NCBI RefSeq assembly: GCF_902498915.1 | Contig: NZ_CABVLQ010000001.1 | Direction: 5' to 3' (one strand) | From: Escherichia ruysiae | GTDB taxonomy: Bacteria > Pseudomonadota > Gammaproteobacteria > Enterobacterales > Enterobacteriaceae | Length of the DNA: 64,000 nt | Shown here: piece by piece, positions 44,178 to 59,706 of the stretch | Position numbering within the stretch: the first letter of the stretch is position 1 | Layout of the letters: each line of letters begins with the position of its first letter | Made by a program: the position numbers and the translations under genes | Notes under the pieces: model-generated | Seen by the model: only the letters and a program-made list of their open reading frames with translations | Databases searched by the model: none | What the model was told of the DNA's origin: nothing

Positions 44178-44305
44178 GATGTATCCTGAAAATGAAATGT
44201 ACGCGGCGATTGTAGGGATTGCTCATCAGATGTCCAGATCTTGATAGATTCCTATTTGTGAGCTACGTCTGGACAGCAACTTGTTACAACCTGTAGCATC
44301 CACTC

Positions 44306-44546
44306 GCCGGTCCTGTGAGTTAATAGGGAATCCAGTGCGAATCTGGAGCTGACGCGCAGCGGTAAGGAAAGGTGCGATGATTGCGTAATGCGGACACTGC
44401 CATCCGGTGGGAAGTCATCATCTCTTTGTATCCTCAGATACCCCTCCAAGCCCGAAGACCTGCCGGCTAACGTCGCATCTGGTTCTCATCATCGCGTAAT
44501 ATTGGTGAAACCTGCGGCATCCTTCTTCTATTGTGGATGCTTTACA
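44306..44546 (+). promoter_or_regulatory. adenosylcobalamin riboswitch, btuB leader
   Basis: The ~240-base btuB leader carries the cobalamin aptamer: GCCGGTCCTGTGAG at 44306, GGGAATCCAGTGCGAATCTG, and the B12 box AGCCCGAAGACCTGCC at 44449-44464. The last part before the ATG can hide the ribosome site. With coenzyme B12 bound, translation of btuB is shut off. It lies in the 369-base trmA-btuB gap. Confidence 0.95.
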
Positions 44547-46391
44547 ATGATTAAAAAAGCTTCGCTGCTGACGGCGTGTTCCGTCACAGCCTTTTCCGCT
44601 TGGGCACAGGATACCAGCCCGGATACTCTCGTCGTTACTGCTAACCGTTTTGAACAGCCGCGCAGCACTGTGCTTGCACCAACCACCGTTGTGACGCGTC
44701 AGGATATCGACCGCTGGCAGTCGACCTCGGTCAATGATGTGCTGCGCCGTCTCCCTGGTGTGGATATCACCCAAAACGGCGGTTCAGGTCAGCTCTCATC
44801 TATTTTTATTCGCGGTACAAATGCCAGTCATGTGTTGGTGTTAATTGATGGCGTCCGCCTGAATCTGGCAGGGGTGAGTGGTTCTGCCGACCTTAGCCAG
44901 TTCCCTATTGCGCTTGTCCAGCGTGTTGAATATATCCGTGGGCCGCGTTCCGCCGTATATGGTTCCGATGCAATAGGCGGGGTGGTGAATATCATCACGA
45001 CGCGCGATGAACCCGGAACGGAAATTTCAGCAGGGTGGGGAAGCCATAGTTATCAGAACTATGATGTCTCTACGCAGCAACAACTGGGGGATAAGACACG
45101 AGTAACGTTGTTGGGCGATTATGCCCATACTCATGGTTATGATGTTGTCGCTTATGGCAATACCGGAACGCAAGCGCAGCCAGATAACGATGGTTTCTTA
45201 AGTAAAACGCTTTATGGCGCGCTGGAGCATAACTTTACTGATGCCTGGAGCGGCTTTGTGCGTGGCTATGGCTATGATAACCGTACCAATTATGACGCGT
45301 ATTATTCTCCCGGCTCGCCGCTGCTCGATACTCGCAAACTCTATAGCCAAAGCTGGGATGCCGGGCTGCGCTATAACGGCGAACTGATTAAATCACAACT
45401 CATTACCAGCTATAGCCATAGCAAAGATTACAACTACGATCCCCATTATGGTCGTTATGATTCGTCCGCAACGCTTGATGAGATGAAGCAATACACCGTT
45501 CAGTGGGCAAACAATGTCATCGTTGGTCACGGTAGTATTGGTGCGGGTGTCGACTGGCAGAAACAGACTACGACGCCGGGTACAGGTTATGTTGAGGATG
45601 GATATGATCAACGTAATACCGGCATCTATCTGACCGGGCTGCAACAAGTCGGCGATTTTACCTTTGAAGGCGCAGCACGCAGCGACGATAACTCACAGTT
45701 TGGTCGTCATGGAACCTGGCAAACCAGCGTCGGTTGGGAATTCATCGAAGGTTATCGGTTTATCGCTTCTTATGGTACGTCGTACAAGGCACCTAATCTT
45801 GGGCAACTCTATGGCTTCTACGGTAATCCGGATCTGAACCCTGAGAAAAGCAAACAGTGGGAAGGGGCGTTTGAAGGCTTAACTGCTGGAGTGAACTGGC
45901 GTATTTCCGGATACCGTAACGATGTTAGTGACTTGATCGATTACGATGATCACACCCTCAAATACTACAACGAAGGGAAAGCGCGGATTAAGGGCGTCGA
46001 GGCGACCGCCAATTTTGATACCGGACCGCTGACGCATACGGTGAGTTATGATTATGTCGATGCGCGTAACGCGATTACCGACACGCCGTTGCTACGTCGC
46101 GCTAAACAGCAGGTGAAATATCAGCTCGACTGGCAACTGTATGACTTCGACTGGGGTATTACTTATCAGTATTTAGGCACTCGCTATGATAAGGATTACT
46201 CATCTTATCCTTATCAAACCGTTAAAATGGGCGGTGTGAGCTTGTGGGATCTTGCGGTTGCGTATCCGGTCACCTCTCATCTGACTGTTCGTGGTAAAAT
46301 AGCCAACTTGTTCGACAAAGATTACGAGACAGTCTATGGCTACCAAACTGCAGGACGGGAATACACCTTGTCTGGCAGCTACACCTTCTGA
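44547..46391 (+). CDS. btuB: BtuB, TonB-dependent vitamin B12 receptor
   Basis: The 614-residue outer-membrane transporter has a signal peptide ending SAWA-QD at residue 20. The TonB box PDTLVVTA follows, then the plug domain (to about residue 150, with RRLPGVDITQNGG and IRGPRSAVYGSDAIGGVVNI), then a 22-strand barrel ending in YTLSGSYTF. It takes up cobalamins and is a receptor for colicins and phage BF23. The start at 44547 gives the K-12 length; the longer reading enters the riboswitch. Its 3' end overlaps murI by 56 bases. Confidence 0.98.
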   Translation: MIKKASLLTACSVTAFSAWAQDTSPDTLVVTANRFEQPRSTVLAPTTVVTRQDIDRWQSTSVNDVLRRLPGVDITQNGGSGQLSSIFIRGTNASHVLVLIDGVRLNLAGVSGSADLSQFPIALVQRVEYIRGPRSAVYGSDAIGGVVNIITTRDEPGTEISAGWGSHSYQNYDVSTQQQLGDKTRVTLLGDYAHTHGYDVVAYGNTGTQAQPDNDGFLSKTLYGALEHNFTDAWSGFVRGYGYDNRTNYDAYYSPGSPLLDTRKLYSQSWDAGLRYNGELIKSQLITSYSHSKDYNYDPHYGRYDSSATLDEMKQYTVQWANNVIVGHGSIGAGVDWQKQTTTPGTGYVEDGYDQRNTGIYLTGLQQVGDFTFEGAARSDDNSQFGRHGTWQTSVGWEFIEGYRFIASYGTSYKAPNLGQLYGFYGNPDLNPEKSKQWEGAFEGLTAGVNWRISGYRNDVSDLIDYDDHTLKYYNEGKARIKGVEATANFDTGPLTHTVSYDYVDARNAITDTPLLRRAKQQVKYQLDWQLYDFDWGITYQYLGTRYDKDYSSYPYQTVKMGGVSLWDLAVAYPVTSHLTVRGKIANLFDKDYETVYGYQTAGREYTLSGSYTF

Positions 46392-47193
46392 ACCACGTCC
46401 CACCGTGCTGGTGTTTGACTCCGGCGTCGGTGGGCTGTCGGTCTATGACGAGATCCGGCGTCTCTTACCGGATCTCCATTACATTTATGCTTTCGATAAT
46501 GTCGCTTTCCCGTATGGCGAAAAAAGCGAAGCGTTTATTGTTGAGCGCGTAGTGGAAATTGTCACTGCGGTGCAAGAGCATTATCCCCTTGCACTGGCTG
46601 TGGTGGCCTGCAACACCGCCAGCACCGTTTCGCTTCCTGCATTACGCGAAAAATTTGACTTCCCGGTTGTCGGTGTCGTGCCGGCGATTAAACCCGCAGC
46701 GCGTCTGACCGCTAATGGCATTGTTGGATTGCTGGCAACTCGCGGAACAGTTAAACGTTCTTATACCCATGAACTGATTGCGCGTTTCGCCAATGAATGT
46801 CAGATAGAAATGCTCGGATCGGCAGAGATGGTTGAGCTGGCTGAAGCGAAACTGCATGGCGACGAAGTTTCTCTGGATGCGCTAAAGCGTATCTTGCGTC
46901 CGTGGTTAAGAATGAAAGAGCCACCAGATACTGTTGTTCTAGGGTGTACTCATTTCCCTCTATTACGAGAAGAACTGTTACAGGTGCTACCAGAGGGAAC
47001 ACGGCTGGTAGATTCTGGCGCAGCAATTGCCCGCCGAACGGCCTGGTTGTTAGAACATGAAGCCCCGGATGCAAAATCTGCCGATGCGAATGTTGCCTTT
47101 TGTATGGCAATGACGCCGGAAGCAGAACAATTATTGCCCGTTTTACAGCGTTACGGTTTCAAAACGCTCGAAAAACTGGCAGTTTCAGGCTGA
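46336..47193 (+). CDS. murI: MurI, glutamate racemase
   Basis: The 285-residue enzyme makes D-glutamate for peptidoglycan. The two catalytic cysteines lie in VVACNTASTVSLP (about residue 92) and VLGCTHFPLL (about residue 204). The N-terminal extension before TVLVFDSGVGG, about 20 residues, is usual for E. coli, where UDP-MurNAc-alanine activates the enzyme. Translation starts inside btuB in another frame, so the two are transcribed together and the end of btuB is constrained by two coding frames. Confidence 0.98.
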   Translation: MATKLQDGNTPCLAATPSEPRPTVLVFDSGVGGLSVYDEIRRLLPDLHYIYAFDNVAFPYGEKSEAFIVERVVEIVTAVQEHYPLALAVVACNTASTVSLPALREKFDFPVVGVVPAIKPAARLTANGIVGLLATRGTVKRSYTHELIARFANECQIEMLGSAEMVELAEAKLHGDEVSLDALKRILRPWLRMKEPPDTVVLGCTHFPLLREELLQVLPEGTRLVDSGAAIARRTAWLLEHEAPDAKSADANVAFCMAMTPEAEQLLPVLQRYGFKTLEKLAVSG

Positions 47194-47238
47194 TTTGGTT
47201 GAATGTTGCGCATTCGGAAAATTATTTTAAATTTCCTC

Positions 47239-47266
47239 TTGTCAGGCCGGAATAACTCCCTATAAT
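47239..47266 (+). promoter_or_regulatory. rrnB P1 promoter
   Basis: TTGTCA at 47239-47244 and TATAAT at 47261-47266 with a 16-base spacer, followed by the GC-rich discriminator GCGCCACC. The AT-rich UP element (AATTATTTTAAATTTCC) lies just upstream. This is the growth-rate and ppGpp controlled promoter of rrnB. Confidence 0.95.
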
Positions 47267-47357
47267 GCGCCACCACTGACACGGAACAACGGCAAACACG
47301 CCACCGGGTCAGCGGGATTCTCCTGAGAATTCCGGCAGAGAAAGCAAAAATAAATGC

Positions 47358-47385
47358 TTGACTCTGTAGCGGGAAAGCGTATTAT
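47358..47385 (+). promoter_or_regulatory. rrnB P2 promoter
   Basis: TTGACT at 47358-47363 and TATTAT at 47380-47385 with a 16-base spacer, 119 bases downstream of P1. It gives constitutive lower-level rRNA synthesis. Confidence 0.92.
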
Positions 47386-47422
47386 GCACACCCCGCGCCG
47401 CTGAGAAAAAGCGAAGCGGCAC

Positions 47423-47434
47423 TGCTCTTTAACA
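47423..47434 (+). promoter_or_regulatory. rrnB leader boxA antitermination site
   Basis: TGCTCTTTAACA matches the rRNA boxA, where NusB-S10 load to make polymerase resistant to Rho. Confidence 0.88.
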
Positions 47435-47566
47435 ATTTATCAGACAATCTGTGTGGGCACTCGAAGATACGGATTCTTAACGTCCTCGGACGATAAATGA
47501 ATACCAAGTCTCAAGAGTGAACACGTAATTCATTACGAAGTTTAATTCTTTGAGCATCAAACTTTT

Positions 47567-49108
<1,542 letters not shown>

Positions 49109-49193
49109 CCTTAAAGAAGCGTACTTTGAAGTGCTCACACAGATTGTCTGATAGAAAGTGAAAAGCAAGGCGTCTTGCGAAGCAGACTGATAC

Positions 49194-49269
49194 GTCCCCT
49201 TCGTCTAGAGGCCCAGGACACCGCCCTTTCACGGCGGTAACAGGGGTTCGAATCCCCTAGGGGACGCCA
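49194..49269 (+). tRNA. gltT: tRNA-Glu (TTC)
   Basis: This 76-base spacer tRNA between 16S and 23S starts GTCCCCTTCGTCTAGAGG, has anticodon TTC in CCCTTTCACGG, the TTCGAATCC T-loop and an encoded CCA. A single spacer tRNA-Glu is what the rrnB operon carries. Confidence 0.98.
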
Positions 49270-49342
49270 CTTGCTGGTTTGTGAGTGAAAGTCACCTGCC
49301 TTAATATCTCAAAACTCACTTACGAGTGATGTTTGAGATATT

Positions 49343-49356
49343 TGCTCTTTAAAAAT
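49343..49356 (+). promoter_or_regulatory. spacer boxA upstream of 23S
   Basis: TGCTCTTTAAAAAT matches the second rRNA boxA, in the 16S-23S spacer. Confidence 0.75.
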
Positions 49357-49462
49357 CTGGATCAAGCTGAAAATTGAAACACTGAATAGTCGAAAGATTA
49401 TTCGTGAGTCTCTCAAATTTTCGCAACACGATGGTGTTTTACGAAACATCTTCGGGTTGTGA

Positions 49463-52366
<2,904 letters not shown>

Positions 52367-52464
52367 TACAACGCCGAAGGTGTTTTGGCGGATGAGAGAA
52401 GATTTTCAGCCTGATACAGATTAAATCGACAGGTCAGAACATGACGTGTTGATAAAACAGAATT

Positions 52465-52584
52465 TGCCTGGCGGCCGTAGCGCGGTGGTCCCACCTGACC
52501 CCATGCCGAACTCAGAAGTGAAACGCCGTAGCGCCGATGGTAGTGTGGGGTCTCCCCATGCGAGAGTAGGGAACTGCCAGGCAT
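52465..52584 (+). rRNA. rrfB: 5S ribosomal RNA
   Basis: The 120-base gene starts TGCCTGGCGGCCGTAGCG and ends CTGCCAGGCAT, which pair as helix I. It is the only 5S copy here, followed at once by the T1 terminator. Confidence 0.98.
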
Positions 52585-52594
52585 CAAATAAAAC

Positions 52595-52630
52595 AAAAGG
52601 CTCAGTCGGAAGACTGGGCCTTTTGTTTTA
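52595..52630 (+). terminator. rrnB T1 terminator
   Basis: GGCTCAGTC, GGAA, GACTGGGCC flanked by AAAA and TTTTGTTTTA; the well-known rrnB T1. Confidence 0.97.
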
Positions 52631-52763
52631 TCTGTTGTTTGTCGGTGAACGCTCTCCTGAGCAGGACAAATCCGCCGGGAGCGGATTTGAACGTTGCGAA
52701 GCAACGGCCCGGAGGGTGGCGGGCAGGACGCCCGCCATAAACTGCCAGGCATCAGATAAAGCG

Positions 52764-52797
52764 AAAGGCCATCCGTAAGGATGGCCTTTTTGCGTTT
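52764..52797 (+). terminator. rrnB T2 terminator
   Basis: AAAGGCCATCC, GTAA, GGATGGCCTTTTT followed by GCGTTT. Just upstream, CTGCCAGGCATCAGATAAA repeats the 3' end of 5S, a remnant of a second 5S copy. T1 and T2 account for most of the 300-base 5S-murB gap; the last ~85 bases hold the murB promoter. Confidence 0.95.
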
Positions 52798-52884
52798 CTA
52801 CAAACTCTTCCTGTCATCATATCTACAAGCCATCCCCCCGCAGATACGGTAAACTAGCCTCGTTTTTGTATCAGGAAAGCAGCT

Positions 52885-53913
52885 ATGAACCACTCCTTAA
52901 AACCCTGGAACACATTTGGCATTGATCATAATGCTCAGCACATTGTATGTGCCGAAGACGAACAACAACTACTCAATGCCTGGCAGCATGCAACCGCAGA
53001 AGGACAACCCGTTCTTATCCTGGGTGAAGGAAGTAATGTACTTTTTCTGGAAGACTATCGCGGCACGGTGATCATCAACCGGATCAAAGGTATCGAAATT
53101 CATGATGAACCTGATGCGTGGTATTTACATGTAGGAGCCGGAGAAAACTGGCATCGCCTGGTAAAATACACTTTGCAGGAAGGTATGCCTGGTCTGGAAA
53201 ATCTGGCATTAATTCCTGGTTGTGTCGGCTCATCACCTATCCAGAATATTGGTGCTTATGGCGTAGAATTACAGCGCGTTTGCGATTATGTTGACTGCGT
53301 TGAGCTAACGACAGGCAAGCAAGTGCGCTTAACTGCCAAAGAGTGCCGTTTTGGCTATCGCGACAGTATTTTTAAGCATGAATATCAGGACCGCTTCGCC
53401 ATTGTTGCTGTAGGTCTGCGTCTGCCAAAAGAGTGGCAACCTGTACTGACTTACGGTGACTTAACTCGTCTGGAGCCTTCAACAGTAACGCCACAGCAAG
53501 TATTTGATGCGGTGTGCCATATGAGAACTACAAAGCTGCCCGATCCAAAAGTGAACGGCAATGCTGGTAGTTTCTTCAAAAATCCTGTTGTATCTGTGGA
53601 AACGGCTAACGCGTTGTTGGCACAATTTCCAACGGCACCGAATTACCCTCAGGCGGATGGTTCAGTAAAACTGGCTGCTGGCTGGCTCATCGATCAGTGT
53701 CAGCTAAAAGGGACGCAAATGGGTGGGGCTGCGGTACACCGTCAACAGGCGTTAGTTCTCGTCAATGAAGGCAATGCAAAAAGCGAAGATGTCGTGCAAC
53801 TGGCACATCATGTAAGACAGAAAGTTGGTGAAAAATTTAATGTCTGGCTTGAGCCCGAAGTTCGCTTTATTGGTGCATCAGGTGAAGTTAGCGCAGTGGA
53901 GACGATTTCATGA
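52885..53913 (+). CDS. murB: MurB, UDP-N-acetylenolpyruvoylglucosamine reductase
   Basis: The 342-residue FAD enzyme reduces the enolpyruvyl group with NADPH to make UDP-MurNAc for peptidoglycan. The FAD-binding part has LGEGSNVLFLED and IPGCVGSSPIQNIGAYG. Catalytic residues are the Tyr in FGYRDSIFK, the Ser in NGNAGSFFKNP (about residue 229) and the Glu in LEPEVRFIG (about residue 325). Its length marks it as a type I enzyme. It overlaps birA by four bases (ATGA). Confidence 0.98.
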   Translation: MNHSLKPWNTFGIDHNAQHIVCAEDEQQLLNAWQHATAEGQPVLILGEGSNVLFLEDYRGTVIINRIKGIEIHDEPDAWYLHVGAGENWHRLVKYTLQEGMPGLENLALIPGCVGSSPIQNIGAYGVELQRVCDYVDCVELTTGKQVRLTAKECRFGYRDSIFKHEYQDRFAIVAVGLRLPKEWQPVLTYGDLTRLEPSTVTPQQVFDAVCHMRTTKLPDPKVNGNAGSFFKNPVVSVETANALLAQFPTAPNYPQADGSVKLAAGWLIDQCQLKGTQMGGAAVHRQQALVLVNEGNAKSEDVVQLAHHVRQKVGEKFNVWLEPEVRFIGASGEVSAVETIS

Positions 53914-54872
53914 AGGATAATACCGTTCCACTGAAATTAATCACGCTGTTAGCGAATGGCGAATTTCACTCTGGCGAGCAGCTGGGTGAAACGTTAGGAA
54001 TGAGCCGGGCGGCCATTAATAAACACATTCAAACACTGCGTGACTGGGGCGTTGATGTCTTTACCGTTCCGGGTAAAGGATACAGCCTACCTGAGCCCAT
54101 TCAGTTACTTAATGCTGAACAGATATTGAGTCAGCTGGATAGCGGTAGTGTAGCCGTGCTGCCAGTAATTGACTCCACTAATCAGTACCTTCTTGATCGT
54201 ATCGAAGAGCTTAAATCGGGCGATGCCTGTGTCGCAGAATATCAGCAGGCAGGCCGTGGTCGCCGTGGTCGGAAATGGTTTTCGCCTTTTGGCGCAAACT
54301 TATATTTGTCGATGTTCTGGCGTCTGGAACAAGGCCCGGCTGCGGCAATTGGTTTAAGTCTGGTTATCGGTATCGTGATGGCGGAAGTATTACGCAAGCT
54401 GGGTGCAGATAAAGTTCGCGTTAAATGGCCTAATGACCTCTATCTACAGGATCGCAAGCTGGCAGGCATTCTTGTGGAGCTGACTGGCAAAACCGGCGAT
54501 GCAGCGCAAATAGTCATTGGCGCCGGGATCAACATGGCAATGCGTCGTGTTGAAGAGAGTGTCGTTAACCAGGGATGGATCACATTGCAGGAAGCAGGGA
54601 TCAATCTTGATCGTAATACGTTGGCGGCCATGCTAATACGTAAATTACGCGCGGCGCTGGAACTCTTCGAGCAAGAAGGATTGGCACCTTATCTTTCGCG
54701 TTGGGAAAAGCTGGATAATTTTATTAATCGCCCAGTGAAACTTATCATTGGTGATAAAGAAATATTTGGTATTTCACGCGGAATAGACAAACAGGGCGCT
54801 TTATTGCTTGAGCAGGACGGAATAATAAAACCCTGGATGGGTGGTGAAATATCCCTACGTAGCGCAGAATAA
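53910..54872 (+). CDS. birA: BirA, biotin-protein ligase and bio operon repressor
   Basis: The 320-residue protein joins biotin to AccB through biotinoyl-AMP and, in the same state, dimerises to repress bioO. The N-terminal winged helix is at about 1-60 (LGETLGMSRAAINKHIQTL). The ligase domain has the adenylate loop QAGRGRRGRKW near residue 115, then KWPNDLY and GAGINM. It ends RSAE, one residue short of the K-12 form as I recall it (RSAEK), which should be harmless. It is translationally coupled to murB. Confidence 0.97.
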   Translation: MKDNTVPLKLITLLANGEFHSGEQLGETLGMSRAAINKHIQTLRDWGVDVFTVPGKGYSLPEPIQLLNAEQILSQLDSGSVAVLPVIDSTNQYLLDRIEELKSGDACVAEYQQAGRGRRGRKWFSPFGANLYLSMFWRLEQGPAAAIGLSLVIGIVMAEVLRKLGADKVRVKWPNDLYLQDRKLAGILVELTGKTGDAAQIVIGAGINMAMRRVEESVVNQGWITLQEAGINLDRNTLAAMLIRKLRAALELFEQEGLAPYLSRWEKLDNFINRPVKLIIGDKEIFGISRGIDKQGALLLEQDGIIKPWMGGEISLRSAE

Positions 54873-54877
54873 TAAAT

Positions 54878-54899
54878 AAGGGGAGCATTAGCTCCCCTT
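54878..54899. terminator. bidirectional terminator between birA and coaA
   Basis: AAGGGGAGC, ATTA, GCTCCCCTT is a perfect 9-bp stem with A-rich sequence on one side and TTTAAATT on the other. It serves both convergent genes. Confidence 0.85.
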
Positions 54900-54903
54900 T
54901 AAA

Positions 54904-55854
54904 TTATTTGCGTAATCTGACTTCTTCTACCGCATGATTAGCACTTTTCGTCAGGATTAAACTGGCTCGCTCGCGAGTAGGTAGAATATTTTGCTTTAAG
55001 TTCAGCCAGTTGATCTCTTTCCACAACGTCATGGCAGTCTTAATAGCTTCTTCTTTAGTTAATTTCGCGTAGTTATGGAAATAGGAATCCGGGTCTGTAA
55101 AAGCCCCTTCGCGGAATTTCAGAAAACGGTTGATATACCACGTCTGAAGTAAGTCTTCCGGTGCATCAACATATATCGAAAAATCGACGAAATCAGAAAC
55201 AAATACATGATGTGGGTCGTGCGGATAATCCATCCCACTCTGTAGGACATTTAACCCTTCAAGGATTAAAATATCAGGCTGAACAACGGTTTTATCACCA
55301 TTTGGGATTACATCATAAATAAGATGTGAGTAAACCGGTGCCGTAACGTTTGGTACACCCGATTTGAGATCGGAAACAAACTTCACCAGACGATGCATAT
55401 CATACGATTCCGGGAAGCCTTTCTTTTTCATCAACCCGCGTTCTTTAAGCACTTTGTTGGGATGAAGAAAACCATCGGTAGTGATCAGTTCAACACGACG
55501 ATGTTCCGGCCAACGGCTTAATAGTGCCTGTAATACACGGGCGGTTGTACTTTTTCCTACAGCTACACTGCCTGCGATGCTGATAATGTAAGGAATGCGT
55601 TGTCCGTTAGTGCCAAGAAACTGTTCCAGAACTGCCTGACGGCGCAGATTCGAGCTTATATAGAAGTTCAGCAAACGCGACAAAGGCAAATAGATCTCGG
55701 CAACTTCTTCTAACGAGAGATCTTCATTTATACCTTTGAGACGGGCGATCTCATCTTCCGATAACGTCATCGGTACGGAATCACGCAGAGCTGCCCACTG
55801 GTTGCGGTCAAACTGTAGGTAAGGCGTCATTAACGTTTGCTCTTTTATACTCAT
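54904..55854 (-). CDS. coaA: CoaA, pantothenate kinase (type I)
   Basis: The 316-residue enzyme phosphorylates pantothenate, the rate-setting step of coenzyme A synthesis. The P-loop GSVAVGKSTTAR is near residue 95, followed by TTDGFLHPN and the ILEGLNVLQSG motif. It is feedback-inhibited by CoA. The start MSIKEQTLMTPY at 55854 gives the K-12 length; the frame is open 52 codons further but that extension is not conserved as far as I know. Confidence 0.97.
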   Translation of the reverse strand: MSIKEQTLMTPYLQFDRNQWAALRDSVPMTLSEDEIARLKGINEDLSLEEVAEIYLPLSRLLNFYISSNLRRQAVLEQFLGTNGQRIPYIISIAGSVAVGKSTTARVLQALLSRWPEHRRVELITTDGFLHPNKVLKERGLMKKKGFPESYDMHRLVKFVSDLKSGVPNVTAPVYSHLIYDVIPNGDKTVVQPDILILEGLNVLQSGMDYPHDPHHVFVSDFVDFSIYVDAPEDLLQTWYINRFLKFREGAFTDPDSYFHNYAKLTKEEAIKTAMTLWKEINWLNLKQNILPTRERASLILTKSANHAVEEVRLRK

Positions 55855-56172
55855 AAGCATGTTTCTGACGGTCATAGCTCTATCGGCAAAGCGATATTTG
55901 CCATGGCGCGTCACAGTTCTGTTGAATGGGTTAATGGGCAGGAGGGTAACACCAGATGGGGAGGAATAATAAGAAAAAATCGCTTCCGGGAAGCTATCGG
56001 TGAAAAGCAATGTGACAGATATTCCATCTGATAAAAAGAATGGTGTTTTAACTGGCGCATATTGTTAAGCAGAACAATGCTGAAAAAATGTGCTAATCTG
56101 CTCATTGTTCGACTGTTTCTTCATCGAGTTGTTTAAAATATGACCAACAAAACAAATTATGCAATTTTTTAG
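55855..56172. other. coaA upstream region
   Basis: The coaA-thrU gap (361 bases) has no convincing gene. It should carry the coaA promoter on the minus strand; its right end is the thrU promoter at 56173. The in-frame upstream extension of coaA and small ORFs on both strands are taken as chance. Confidence 0.5.
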
Positions 56173-56201
56173 TTGCATGAGCTCGCATGTCTCCATAGAA
56201 T
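56173..56201 (+). promoter_or_regulatory. thrU-tyrU-glyT-thrT-tufB promoter
   Basis: TTGCAT at 56173-56178 and TAGAAT at 56196-56201 with a 17-base spacer, then the GC-rich discriminator GCGCGC typical of stringently controlled stable-RNA promoters. It is 14 bases before the first tRNA. Confidence 0.92.
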
Positions 56202-56215
56202 GCGCGCTACTTGAT

Positions 56216-56291
<76 letters not shown>

Positions 56292-56299
56292 TCAAGTCC

Positions 56300-56384
<85 letters not shown>

Positions 56385-56500
56385 ATTTCGGCCACGCGAT
56401 GGCGTAGCCCGAGACGATAAGTTCGCTTACCGGCTCGAATAAAGAGAGCTTCTCTCGATATTCAGTGCAGAATGAAAATCAGGTAGCCGAGTTCCAGGAT

Positions 56501-56575
<75 letters not shown>

Positions 56576-56581
56576 AGATGT

Positions 56582-56657
56582 GCTGATATAGCTCAGTTGG
56601 TAGAGCGCACCCTTGGTAAGGGTGAGGTCGGCAGTTCGAATCTGCCTATCAGCACCA
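56582..56657 (+). tRNA. thrT: tRNA-Thr (GGT)
   Basis: 76 bases, GCTGATATAGCTCAG start, anticodon GGT in CTTGGTAAG, T-loop TTCGAATCT, encoded CCA. It is the last tRNA before tufB, 114 bases downstream. Confidence 0.98.
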
Positions 56658-56735
56658 CTTCTTTTCTCCTTCCTGTTTTTTCCTTCTGTTTATTGCATTC
56701 AACAAGTCGGGCATGTTGCCTGGTTGATGTGGTGA

Positions 56736-57956
<1,221 letters not shown>

Positions 57957-57990
57957 TTGCCGATAACATTTGACGCAATGCGCAATAAAA

Positions 57991-58013
57991 GGGCATCATT
58001 TGATGCCCTTTTT
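57991..58013 (+). terminator. tufB intrinsic terminator
   Basis: GGGCATCA, TT, TGATGCCC followed by TTTTT, 34 bases after the tufB stop. Confidence 0.93.
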
Positions 58014-58070
58014 GCACGCTTTCGTACCAGAACCTGGCTCATCAGTGATTTTCTTTGTCATAATCATTGC

Positions 58071-58099
58071 TGAGACAGGCTCTGTTGAGGGCGTATAAT
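58071..58099 (+). promoter_or_regulatory. secE-nusG promoter
   Basis: A perfect -10 TATAAT at 58094-58099 lies 87 bases before secE; the -35 position 17 bases upstream reads TGAGAC, a modest match. Confidence 0.7.
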
Positions 58100-58185
58100 C
58101 CGAAAAGCGAATACGCGTTTCGATTTGGTTTGCCTCGCTATCGCGGGGTGAAAATGTTTGTAGAATACTTCTGACAGGTTGGTTT

Positions 58186-58569
58186 ATGAGTGCGAATACC
58201 GAAGCTCAAGGAAGCGGGCGCGGCCTGGAAGCGATGAAGTGGGTCGTTGTGGTGGCATTGCTCCTGGTGGCAATCGTCGGCAACTACCTTTATCGCGACA
58301 TTATGCTGCCGCTGCGTGCGCTGGCCGTAGTAATTCTGATTGCTGCAGCGGGTGGTGTCGCGCTGTTAACGACAAAAGGTAAAGCAACCGTTGCTTTTGC
58401 CCGTGAAGCGCGTACCGAAGTCCGTAAGGTCATTTGGCCGACTCGCCAGGAAACATTGCACACCACGCTGATTGTGGCTGCGGTTACCGCAGTAATGTCA
58501 CTGATCCTGTGGGGACTGGATGGTATTCTGGTTCGCCTGGTATCCTTTATCACTGGCCTGAGGTTCTGA
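58186..58569 (+). CDS. secE: SecE, preprotein translocase subunit
   Basis: The 127-residue inner-membrane protein stabilises SecY in the SecYEG channel. It has three hydrophobic segments (about residues 19-36, 45-63 and 93-112), which is the longer enterobacterial form; the conserved essential part is the C-terminal [17 protein letters not shown] amphipathic region and last helix. nusG follows one base after its stop. Confidence 0.98.
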
Positions 58570-58570
58570 G

Positions 58571-59116
58571 ATGTCTGAAGCTCCTAAAAAGCGCTGGTAC
58601 GTCGTTCAGGCGTTTTCCGGTTTTGAAGGCCGCGTAGCAACGTCGCTGCGTGAGCATATCAAATTACACAACATGGAAGAGTTGTTTGGCGAAGTCATGG
58701 TTCCGACTGAAGAAGTCGTTGAGATCCGTGGCGGTCAGCGTCGCAAAAGCGAACGCAAATTCTTCCCTGGCTACGTCCTCGTTCAGATGGTGATGAACGA
58801 CGCGAGCTGGCACCTGGTGCGCAGCGTACCGCGTGTGATGGGCTTCATCGGCGGTACTTCCGATCGTCCTGCGCCAATCAGCGATAAAGAAGTTGATGCG
58901 ATTATGAACCGCCTGCAGCAGGTTGGTGATAAGCCGCGTCCGAAAACGCTGTTTGAACCGGGTGAAATGGTTCGTGTTAATGATGGTCCGTTCGCTGACT
59001 TCAACGGCGTCGTTGAAGAGGTGGATTACGAGAAGTCTCGTCTGAAAGTCTCTGTTTCTATCTTCGGTCGTGCGACCCCGGTAGAGCTGGACTTCAGCCA
59101 GGTTGAAAAAGCCTAA
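58571..59116 (+). CDS. nusG: NusG, transcription elongation/antitermination factor
   Basis: The 181-residue protein has an N-terminal NGN domain (to about 120, [15 protein letters not shown]) that binds RNA polymerase and a C-terminal KOW domain (about 125-181, [24 protein letters not shown]) that binds Rho or ribosomal protein S10. It suppresses pausing and aids Rho termination and rRNA antitermination. It is cotranscribed with secE. Confidence 0.98.
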
Positions 59117-59147
59117 CCCAGCGATCAAAAAAGCGGCGATTTAATCG

Positions 59148-59176
59148 TTGCACAAGGCGTGAGATTGGAATACAAT
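59148..59176 (+). promoter_or_regulatory. rplKA promoter (PL11)
   Basis: TTGCAC at 59148-59153 and TACAAT at 59171-59176 with a 17-base spacer, about 100 bases before rplK. Confidence 0.88.
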
Positions 59177-59211
59177 TTCGCGCCTTTTGTTTTTATGGGC
59201 CTTGCCCGTAA

Positions 59212-59703
<492 letters not shown>

Positions 59704-59706
59704 GAA

